A stretch of DNA of 61,716 nucleotides, from positions 1 to 61,716 of the forward strand of contig JANYFL010000069.1 of the NCBI GenBank assembly GCA_025362735.1, given 5' to 3'. Position numbers and translations under genes: made by a program. Positions 55,276 through 61,716 of this stretch are shown here, piece after piece. The notes beneath the pieces were generated by a model. The model searched no databases. It was not told where the DNA came from and saw nothing but the letters and a program-made list of their open reading frames with translations. How positions within the stretch are numbered: the stretch's first letter is position 1; each line of letters begins with the position of its first letter. This stretch comes from Betaproteobacteria bacterium (lineage in GTDB: Bacteria; Pseudomonadota; Gammaproteobacteria; Burkholderiales; Burkholderiaceae_D).

Positions 55276-56144
55276 GCCCGCCGGATGCGCAAAGTGAGCC
55301 TGGTTTTGTCAGTCATCAGGTCAGTCGTTTCCAGCGCAACCCCGAGCATCGAGAGAAGTTTGATCGTTCAATCGAGGACGACGACATTTCGCAGGAAGTC
55401 CCGGTCGCTCTGAGTTACAACGGCATCGCCCATGCGGTGATGATGGCGACGCCGCTTGACCTTGAGGATTACGCCTTGGGATTCAGTTTGTCGGAAGGCA
55501 TCGTTGATTCGCCTCAACAACTCTACGACCTTGAGCGCAATGACCGCACGGACGGAATTACTCTCGAACTGAATATCGCATCAAGCTGCATGGCACGACT
55601 GAGCGAACATCGTCGCACCTTGACTGGGCGCACCGGTTGCGGCGTTTGCGGTACTGAAAGTTTGATGATGCTGAATTTGTCAGCGGCCAAGGTTGGTGCT
55701 CCGATAAAAATCGAACCCGAGGCTTTACTCAATGCCTTTACCAAGCTTCAGGCGCAGCAAACCATCAATGCCCGCACCGGCGCAGTCCACGCCGCAGCCT
55801 GGGCCAGCACCAATGGCGAGCTGGTCTGCGTACGCGAAGATGTTGGTCGGCACAATGCGCTCGACAAACTCATCGGTGCACTGTCACGGCAAGCCAATCT
55901 TCGCGTTCCAGGCTTTTGCTTGCTGACCAGTCGTGCCAGTTACGAACTGGTGCAACGTGCCGCGCGTGCGCAAATGTCTTTGGTTGCCGCGATATCCGCC
56001 CCAACCAGTCTGGCCATCAAGATGGCGCAGCAAGCCGGTATGACACTGATCGGCTTTGCCCGGCGCGATGGGTTTGTGGTTTATACCCAAGCTCAAGACT
56101 TTGATTCGCCCAGTCTTTCCACACCCGCTGACCGTTCGTCCTGA
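55251..56144 (+). CDS. fdhD: Formate dehydrogenase accessory sulfurtransferase FdhD
   Basis: A 297-residue FdhD, which passes sulfur from IscS to the molybdenum cofactor of formate dehydrogenases. The essential cysteines are Cys130 and Cys133 in RTGCGVCGTES; further family parts are EVPVALSYNGIAHAVMMATP, DVGRHNALDKLIGAL and RASYELVQRAARA. The first ~40 residues are variable. It overlaps the small winged-helix gene, so the three genes are one operon, and FdhD presumably activates the FdhF-like enzyme. Its final RSS and stop codon lie within a dispersed repeat. Confidence 0.94.
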   Translation: MRRDRVEISPPDAQSEPGFVSHQVSRFQRNPEHREKFDRSIEDDDISQEVPVALSYNGIAHAVMMATPLDLEDYALGFSLSEGIVDSPQQLYDLERNDRTDGITLELNIASSCMARLSEHRRTLTGRTGCGVCGTESLMMLNLSAAKVGAPIKIEPEALLNAFTKLQAQQTINARTGAVHAAAWASTNGELVCVREDVGRHNALDKLIGALSRQANLRVPGFCLLTSRASYELVQRAARAQMSLVAAISAPTSLAIKMAQQAGMTLIGFARRDGFVVYTQAQDFDSPSLSTPADRSS

Positions 56145-56180
56145 GTAGTTCGGCATAGCCGAACGTATCGAAGGATGAAC
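56133..56180. repeat. Dispersed hairpin repeat, copy 2 (end of fdhD)
   Basis: Same outer arms as copy 1 (CGTTCGTCCTGAGTAG ... CGTATCGAAGGATGAACC), with a different inner stem TTCGGC-ATA-GCCGAA. It encodes the last three residues and stop of fdhD. Confidence 0.8.
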
Positions 56181-56222
56181 CAGCAAACCAAAAATTCCTC
56201 TGCCACCATCCCGGGCTTAATT

Positions 56223-56280
56223 TATCCTTCAATACGCCTGCTTATTTTTGATCAATAAGCAGGCTACTCAGGACGAACGG
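56223..56280. repeat. Dispersed hairpin repeat, copy 3 (inverted, upstream of metG)
   Basis: Inverted relative to copy 2: TATCCTTCAATAC ... GTAGCC-like centre ... CTACTCAGGACGAACGG, with an inner stem GCCTGCTTAT/AATAAGCAGGC. Together copies 2 and 3 form a larger inverted pair with ~42 bases between them. The long inner stem could act as a terminator for the fdhD operon. Confidence 0.75.
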
Positions 56281-56354
56281 ATACTTTGTAGGGGATTTAC
56301 CGGCATCCCCTGTAAAATCGCGACTCTGTAATCCAACATCAAGAGTCCCGCCTC

Positions 56355-58523
56355 ATGTCGCGCAAGCTGTTCGTCACTACTGCCCTCCCGTACGCCAACG
56401 GTAATTTCCACATCGGCCACATCATGGAGTACATCCAGGCCGATATCTGGGTGCGCTTCATGCGGATGCAGGGGCACGAAGTGCATTTCGTCGGTGCCGA
56501 TGACGCGCACGGCGCACCGATCATGATTGCCGCCGAGAAAGCCGGTGTGACGCCGCAGGCCTTCGTCGCCAATATTGCGGCTGGACGCAAGCAATATCTT
56601 GACGGTTTTCATATTGAATTCGACCACTGGCATTCAACCGATTCGCCAGAGAACGTTGAACTCTCGCAAACCATTTATCGCGCGCTCAAGGCCAACGACC
56701 TGATCAGCAGCAAAACCATTGACCAGTTTTACGATCCGGTCAAAGGCATGTTCCTGCCGGACCGCTACATCAAAGGCGAATGCCCCAAGTGCGGCACCAA
56801 AGATCAGTATGGCGACAACTGTGAAAATTGCGGCGCCGTCTACGCACCAACCGATCTGAAAAATCCCTACTCGACTCTGACCGGCGCAGCGCCGGTGATG
56901 AAATCGAGCGAACATTTGTTCTTCAAACTCTCTGATCTTCGCTGCGTTGAATTCTTGAAAGAATGGACTGAGGGCAACTCCGCCATCAACGGCGCTCCGC
57001 ATCTGCAAACCGAGGTGCGAAACAAGGCCAGCGAGTGGCTCGTCGGCAAAGATGGGGAAGAAGACAGCAAACTAGGTGACTGGGACATCTCGCGGGACGA
57101 ACCCTACTTCGGCATTCCGATTCCCGATCTGCCCGCAGGCACGCCACCCAAATATTTCTATGTCTGGCTCGACGCGCCGGTCGGCTATCTCGCCTCGCTG
57201 AAATATTACTTCGAAAGTGGTGAAGCCAAGGCCAACGGCGCTACGCAGACTTTTGAGGAATTCATCGCCGACGAAAAGGTCGAGCAGATTCATTTCATCG
57301 GCAAAGACATCATTACTTTCCACACCCTGTTCTGGCCCGCGATGCTCAAGTTCTCCGGCCGCAAGGTGCCGGATCAGATCAACGTCCACGGCTTTCTCAC
57401 GGTGAACAACGGCGAGAAAATGAGCAAGTCACGTGGGACTGGACTTGATCCGTTGAAGTATCTGAACCTGGGCATGAATCCGGAATGGCTGCGTTATTAC
57501 ATTGCGGCCAAACTCAATGGCAAGGTTGAGGATGTGGACTTTAATGCGGATGATTTTATGGCCCGCGTCAACGCGGACCTGGTGGGCAAGTACATCAACA
57601 TCGCCAGCCGCGCAGCCGGGTTTCTTCACAAGCACTTTCAAGGCAAAGTGGCCGAAATTCAGATCGAACCGGGGTATGACGCCATGGCAAATGCCTTGAT
57701 AGACGCGCGCAAATTCGCGTTCCCATCCATACATGCTTCCTACGAACAAAGGTCTTATAGCCACTTAATTCGTGAAGTTATGAGTTTGGCAGACTCGATC
57801 AATACCGCATGGGACCAGGCCAAACCATGGGAACTGGCAAAGAGCTTAGCGAGCGAGCGAATTCCCCTAGGAACCAAAGATCGTCTGCACGAAATATGTT
57901 CAACTGCCATTGAAGGATTTCGACTGCTTACGTTAGCTCTCAAGCCAATCTTGCCCGCCTTAGCAGTCAAGGCTGAGGAGTTCTTAAACGTGCAAGGCAT
58001 GACTTGGTCAGATGCTACACATCCGCTCCAAGCTGGGCACTGCATTCGGCCATATGGACATTTGATGCAGCGCGTTGATCCCAAACAACTCGACACCCTA
58101 TTCGAACCTCCCGCTGTAACCCATCCCGACCCTACCCTCGAAAGAGAGGGAGAGAACGGTGGCGCGATTGAGCCGTTCGCACCGGAAATTGGGATCGATG
58201 ATTTTACAAAAATTGATTTACGCATCGCCAAAATCATCAACGCCGAACACGTCGAAGGTTCGGACAAGCTGCTGCGCCTGACGCTGGATGTCGGCGAAGG
58301 CAAAACCCGTAACGTGTTCAGCGGCATCAAGTCGGCTTACAAGCCGGAAGACCTGATCGGCAAATTCACGGTCATGGTGGCCAACCTGGCACCGCGCAAA
58401 ATGAAGTTCGGTATCAGTGAAGGCATGGTCTTGGCAGCCGGTGCTGCGGATACGAAAAGCGAACCTGGTCTCTACATCCTTGAACCCCATGATGGCGCCC
58501 AACCGGGCATGCGCATCCGCTGA
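56355..58523 (+). CDS. metG: Methionyl-tRNA synthetase MetG
   Basis: A 722-residue class I methionyl-tRNA synthetase. The ATP motif is [17 protein letters not shown] (HIGH at about 18-21) and [12 protein letters not shown] near 356. The zinc knuckle has two CxxC pairs ([18 protein letters not shown], near 140-160). After the anticodon-binding helices a linker leads to a C-terminal tRNA-binding EMAP/Arc1p-like domain ([20 protein letters not shown] to the end). The linker [19 protein letters not shown] is unusual and coded by sequence that looks like a dispersed CCCTACCCTC...GAGAGGG repeat. The anticodon-domain part (57.7-58.0 kb) has lower GC than the rest. Function is not in doubt. Confidence 0.96.
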   Translation: MSRKLFVTTALPYANGNFHIGHIMEYIQADIWVRFMRMQGHEVHFVGADDAHGAPIMIAAEKAGVTPQAFVANIAAGRKQYLDGFHIEFDHWHSTDSPENVELSQTIYRALKANDLISSKTIDQFYDPVKGMFLPDRYIKGECPKCGTKDQYGDNCENCGAVYAPTDLKNPYSTLTGAAPVMKSSEHLFFKLSDLRCVEFLKEWTEGNSAINGAPHLQTEVRNKASEWLVGKDGEEDSKLGDWDISRDEPYFGIPIPDLPAGTPPKYFYVWLDAPVGYLASLKYYFESGEAKANGATQTFEEFIADEKVEQIHFIGKDIITFHTLFWPAMLKFSGRKVPDQINVHGFLTVNNGEKMSKSRGTGLDPLKYLNLGMNPEWLRYYIAAKLNGKVEDVDFNADDFMARVNADLVGKYINIASRAAGFLHKHFQGKVAEIQIEPGYDAMANALIDARKFAFPSIHASYEQRSYSHLIREVMSLADSINTAWDQAKPWELAKSLASERIPLGTKDRLHEICSTAIEGFRLLTLALKPILPALAVKAEEFLNVQGMTWSDATHPLQAGHCIRPYGHLMQRVDPKQLDTLFEPPAVTHPDPTLEREGENGGAIEPFAPEIGIDDFTKIDLRIAKIINAEHVEGSDKLLRLTLDVGEGKTRNVFSGIKSAYKPEDLIGKFTVMVANLAPRKMKFGISEGMVLAAGAADTKSEPGLYILEPHDGAQPGMRIR

Positions 58524-58590
58524 TTTTTTATTGACACGTGATGCCTACAGAAACTCCTTCAATCTTTAGCGCATCACCGGTTGAGCGGGT

Positions 58591-60270
58591 ATGAAAATAC
58601 CGGCGTTTCACTTTCATCCGCGCCTTCTCGATGTATTGCACGGCTACAACCGCACGCGCTTTCTGGCAGACTTTTCTGCGGGACTGACAGTTGGCGTTGT
58701 GGCACTGCCGCTGGCGATGGCGTTTGCGATTGCCTCCGGCGTCAAGCCGGAAGCCGGTCTGTTCACCGCGATCATTGCCGGTTTCATCATCTCCGCACTG
58801 GGTGGCTCGCGTGTGCAAATCGGCGGTCCGGCCGGTGCGTTCATTTTGGTCATCTATGGGATCATCGAACGTTATGGTCTGGCCAACCTGCTGATCTCCA
58901 CCATTCTGGCTGGAGTGCTGCTCTTTACGATGGGCTTTTTCAAGCTGGGCAATTTGATCCGCTTCATTCCATTGCCCGTGGTTATTGGTTTCACCAACGG
59001 GATTGCAGTACTGATTGCGGTTTCACAACTCAAGTCTTTTTTCGGACTGGACATCGACAAACTGCCCGCCGATTTTTTCGGTCAGATTGACGACCTGTGG
59101 CATGTGCGCACTACGGCTGATTGGCCGACGTTTCTGATCGCCATGCTTTCGTTAATGATTCTGTTTTTATGGCCACGGCTATTGCGTGCCAAGACTGCGG
59201 CCAGCTCCACCACATTTCAAGTTTGGCGCGGCCATATGGCGAGCGTACCGGGTGCCATTGTGGTGCTGGTGATGACGACGCTGATCGTGTCACTGGCAGA
59301 TTTGAATGTAGAAACCATCGGTTCCAAATTTGGTGGCATTCCGCAGAGTCTTCCTTCTTTTGCACTACCGACTTTTACCTGGCAACTGGTCAAACAACTC
59401 TTTGCCCCGACGATCACGATTGCGTTGTTGTGTGCGATTGAATCATTGCTATGTGCACGCGTCGCAGATTCGTTAACTGGTGACCGCCATGATCCTAATC
59501 AGGAGTTGATGGCGCAGGGCATTGCGAATGTGATCACTCCTTTTTTTGGTGGAATTCCTGCGACCGGAACCATTGCACGCACAGTCACCAATATCCGTAG
59601 CGGTGCCACCTCACCGATCTCCGGCATGATCCACGCGCTTGCCCTGCTGGCCGTGCTGCTGTTCGCCGCACCATTGGCTGACAGTATTCCGCTTGCAGCC
59701 TTGGCAGGGATTCTGGTGTACGTCGCCTACAACATGGGCGAGTGGCGAGAGTTTCCCAAGCTGCGTCAATTCTCGATGCAGTATCGGATTATTCTGGTCG
59801 CGACTTTTCTGCTGACAGTAATTTTCGATCTGACCGTCGCCGTCGAAGTGGGCCTGATACTGGCCTGCGCCTTTTTTATTTATCGGGTTTCGACGCTCAC
59901 GCGTGTCGAACCGATCGAAACCGTTGATGCCGGTCCGGATATCAAGGTCTACAAGGTATTTGGCTCTCTTTTTTTCGGCGCAGTCAGCAAGCTCGAAGCA
60001 TTGATCAATTCGTACCATCTTCTACCCAAAGTGCTGATTCTGGAAATGCACCAGATGATCAATCTCGACACCACGGGACTGGATGCATTGGAAACATTGC
60101 ATCGCAAACTCCATCAGCACCACTCCCACTTGATCTTGTGTGGCCTGAACAAACAGCCCGCCTCTTTGATACGTCGTTCGGGTTTTGGACTCGTGCTGGG
60201 AATTGACCGCATCGTGGTTGATCTGGAAACAGCTTTGGCACTTGCGCATTCGATGACAGAGTCGCGGTAG
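58591..60270 (+). CDS. SulP-family anion transporter with STAS domain
   Basis: A 559-residue SLC26/SulP transporter. About 12-14 membrane segments cover residues 30-430, with the conserved GLTVGVVALPLAMAFAIASG and GGPAGAFILVIYGII and the FFGGIPATGTIARTVTNIRS loop; a STAS domain from about 450 to the end contains VLILEMHQMINLDTTGLDAL. Family members move sulfate, bicarbonate or dicarboxylates. Neighbouring genes do not define the anion. It follows metG by ~70 bases with no ribosome-binding site problem; monocistronic or weakly linked. Confidence 0.9.
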   Translation: MKIPAFHFHPRLLDVLHGYNRTRFLADFSAGLTVGVVALPLAMAFAIASGVKPEAGLFTAIIAGFIISALGGSRVQIGGPAGAFILVIYGIIERYGLANLLISTILAGVLLFTMGFFKLGNLIRFIPLPVVIGFTNGIAVLIAVSQLKSFFGLDIDKLPADFFGQIDDLWHVRTTADWPTFLIAMLSLMILFLWPRLLRAKTAASSTTFQVWRGHMASVPGAIVVLVMTTLIVSLADLNVETIGSKFGGIPQSLPSFALPTFTWQLVKQLFAPTITIALLCAIESLLCARVADSLTGDRHDPNQELMAQGIANVITPFFGGIPATGTIARTVTNIRSGATSPISGMIHALALLAVLLFAAPLADSIPLAALAGILVYVAYNMGEWREFPKLRQFSMQYRIILVATFLLTVIFDLTVAVEVGLILACAFFIYRVSTLTRVEPIETVDAGPDIKVYKVFGSLFFGAVSKLEALINSYHLLPKVLILEMHQMINLDTTGLDALETLHRKLHQHHSHLILCGLNKQPASLIRRSGFGLVLGIDRIVVDLETALALAHSMTESR

Positions 60271-60302
60271 AATCAAGCCATCCTCATCCATCGGCGATCA
60301 TC

Positions 60303-60491
60303 ATGGCAATCTACGAATCCGAAATCACCCAGTTCATCCGCGAACTCAAAGCACAAAAGCCCTATCTTGAAGCCGAACAAAAAAAAGGCCGCGCACTGCT
60401 GTGGGACAAGACCCCAATTGAACTGGACGAAGCAGAGCGAGAGAAGGCTTCACGCATCGAACAGCAAGCTTATGTCTACGCGAATAAATAA
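60303..60491 (+). CDS. DUF3460 family small protein
   Basis: A 62-residue DUF3460 protein starting MAIYESEITQFIRELKAQKP and ending EQQAYVYANK, which are the family signatures. The family is small and confined mainly to Burkholderiales and relatives, where it is usually found before scpA, as here. Charged, probably helical, no membrane segment. Function unknown. Confidence 0.88.
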   Translation: MAIYESEITQFIRELKAQKPYLEAEQKKGRALLWDKTPIELDEAEREKASRIEQQAYVYANK

Positions 60492-60527
60492 TTTTCTCTC
60501 GACACAACAATAACTCTAACTTCTTGT

Positions 60528-61406
60528 TTGACTTCGCCCTTGACCCATAGCACGCAACACACAACTGAACTGCCGCCTACTGTTTTGGACACGACCCCGG
60601 ACACGATTGATGGCTTGGCCTTCGCCAAACTCTATGGCGAGCCTTTGTTCAAGTTGCCGCAGGATCTCTACATTCCGCCCGATGCGCTGGAAATTTTTCT
60701 TGAGACTTTTGAAGGCCCACTCGATCTGCTGCTTTATTTGATTCGCAAGCAGAACTTCAATGTTCTCGACATCCCGATGGCCGAAGTCACGAAGCAATAT
60801 CTCGGTTACGTCGAACAAATTCGTCAGCACAATCTTGAACTCGCCGCTGAATATCTTTTGATGGCTGCGATGCTGATCGAGATCAAGTCACGCATGCTAT
60901 TACCCGTGCGCAAGACCGATACGGGTCAAGAAGCTGAGGATCCACGCGCTGAATTGGTGCGACGCCTGCTCGAATATGAGCAAATGAAACTGGCTGCACT
61001 GAAGCTGGATGCACAGCCTGTCATCGGCCGTGATTTTCTGCGCGCGCAGGCCTTTGTTCAGGAAAGTGCAGCACGTATTCCTGATGTCAATGTCGTTGAT
61101 CTTCAAACTGCCTGGGCTGAAGTGTTACGTCGTGCCAAGCTGGTCACACATCATCGAATCACTCGCGAAGAGTTATCGGTGCGCGAACACATGAGCCAGA
61201 TTCTGCGGCGACTGCAAGACACGCGCTTCGTTGAGTTCACTGAACTGTTTGATCATGCGCGCGGAATCCCCGTAGCGATCGTCAATTTTTTAGCCTTGCT
61301 GGAGTTGTCGCGCGAAACCCTTGTTGAGTTAACACAGGCAGAAGCGTATGCACCAATTTATGTGCGACTCAGTTACGTGCCGAATCAAAATCCAGTCTTG
61401 CAATAA
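60528..61406 (+). CDS. scpA: Segregation and condensation protein ScpA
   Basis: A 292-residue ScpA, the kleisin subunit of the SMC-ScpAB condensin. The N-terminal SMC-binding core is IFLETFEGPLDLLLYLIRKQ (near 57-76), followed by LELAAEYLLMAAMLIEIKSR and the C-terminal winged helix region LLELSRETLVELTQAEAYAP. The start given is a TTG at 60528 with no good ribosome-binding site; the region before residue 40 is variable, and another TTG at 60540 is possible. scpB is not in the window. Assignment is firm, start uncertain. Confidence 0.92.
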   Translation: MTSPLTHSTQHTTELPPTVLDTTPDTIDGLAFAKLYGEPLFKLPQDLYIPPDALEIFLETFEGPLDLLLYLIRKQNFNVLDIPMAEVTKQYLGYVEQIRQHNLELAAEYLLMAAMLIEIKSRMLLPVRKTDTGQEAEDPRAELVRRLLEYEQMKLAALKLDAQPVIGRDFLRAQAFVQESAARIPDVNVVDLQTAWAEVLRRAKLVTHHRITREELSVREHMSQILRRLQDTRFVEFTELFDHARGIPVAIVNFLALLELSRETLVELTQAEAYAPIYVRLSYVPNQNPVLQ

Positions 61407-61583
61407 CGATTGAATCATTCAATTTTTAATTTATAACTTGGGCACTTTTCTTGCTCACTTTTTTTGAGAAGTAAAGTAGGACTTGCTAAGGATGCTATTT
61501 TGCAGTGTAGAATCCGTCAATGCGTTCTGACTCACCCTACAGAGTGAGCATCCAATTTTAATAAAATCTTCCGGAGACGAAGC
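61407..61583. other. scpA-tonB intergenic region
   Basis: An AT-rich spacer with a small stem CTCAC-CCTACAGA-GTGAG and T-rich stretches. It must contain the tonB promoter; in related bacteria tonB is iron-controlled, but I could not identify a Fur box by eye. Confidence 0.4.
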
Positions 61584-61716
61584 ATGAATTACGCGCAGCA
61601 ACAGAGGAACCCGACGAAGCACATGACCGGGATCGTGATGGTTGTGATCTTTCATCTGATATTGGGATATGCGTTAGTCACCGGGTTAGCCCGCAAGGTT
61701 GTGGAAGTAATCAAGT
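61584..61716 (+). CDS. tonB: TonB energy-transducer, N-terminal fragment (cut by window edge)
   Basis: The ATG at 61584 (CCGGAG upstream) opens a frame of 44 codons to the window end: MNYAQQQRNPTKHMTGIVMV, then a membrane anchor VVIFHLILGYALVTGLARKV. The basic N-terminus followed by a single helix with an early His (IFHLILGY) is the betaproteobacterial TonB anchor that contacts ExbD. The periplasmic part lies outside. TonB feeds energy to outer-membrane receptors for iron and vitamins. Called from the N-terminus alone. Confidence 0.78.
   Translation, partial: MNYAQQQRNPTKHMTGIVMVVIFHLILGYALVTGLARKVVEVIK

Overview
The window is about 62 kb of chromosome from a betaproteobacterium, probably Burkholderiales-like. 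This rests on gene content and order: PhaR, DUF4845 and DUF3460 proteins, the lepA-lepB-rnc-era-recO-pdxJ-acpS run, and the rpmF-plsX-fabHDG-acpP-fabF block followed by rpoE-rseA-rseB-mucD. I did not assign a genus. Most of the window is ordinary housekeeping sequence of moderately high GC with tightly packed operons.

Layout. 1-2.2 kb: a partial glycerate 2-kinase translationally coupled to a D-2-hydroxyacid dehydrogenase. 2.5-4.8 kb: an RraA-family protein, a VapBC toxin-antitoxin pair and an AT-rich orphan gene, the clearest foreign-looking gene. 4.8-6.9 kb: rimO and phaR. 7.1-15.3 kb: a minus-strand operon lepA-lepB-DUF4845-rnc-era-recO-pdxJ-acpS-nagZ. 15.4-26.7 kb: one long minus-strand run from yceD-rpmF through fatty-acid synthesis (plsX, fabH, fabD, fabG, acpP, fabF) into the envelope-stress regulon (YgfX-like, rpoE, rseA, rseB, mucD, a glutaredoxin-like protein). 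26.8 kb: divergent maf/yceF. 27.6-34.2 kb: a type IV pilus minor pilin operon ending in pilY1. 34.3-40.7 kb: yejABEF peptide ABC importer followed by a truncated second ATPase. 40.9-47.8 kb: ohr, fabI, an orphan P-loop ATPase, an MsbA-like exporter, thyA, folA and a stand-alone EAL protein. 47.8-52.4 kb: a large basic amino-acid decarboxylase, three tiny genes (two membrane proteins and one altered by a mobile element), a secreted peroxiredoxin and dcd. 52.6-56.1 kb: an FdhF/YdeP-type molybdoenzyme, a small putative winged-helix protein and fdhD. 56.3-61.7 kb: metG, a SulP transporter, a DUF3460 protein, scpA and the start of tonB.

The most unusual material is not a protein system but small repeats. 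A 267-bp MITE-like element (30-bp terminal inverted repeats, 4-bp target duplication) sits one codon before the end of a small gene and lengthens its reading frame. Hairpin repeats place the stop codons of both the FdhF-like gene and fdhD inside identical repeat sequence, so both proteins end in Arg-Ser-Ser. Other dispersed palindromes lie next to fabG, after the P-loop gene and before thyA, and metG seems to carry a repeat-derived linker. I found no CRISPR array, rRNA or tRNA, and no complete insertion sequence. I do not see a convincing new multi-gene system. The best unexplained protein candidates are the AT-rich gene at 4017-4811 and the small genes at 50.5-51.1 kb.
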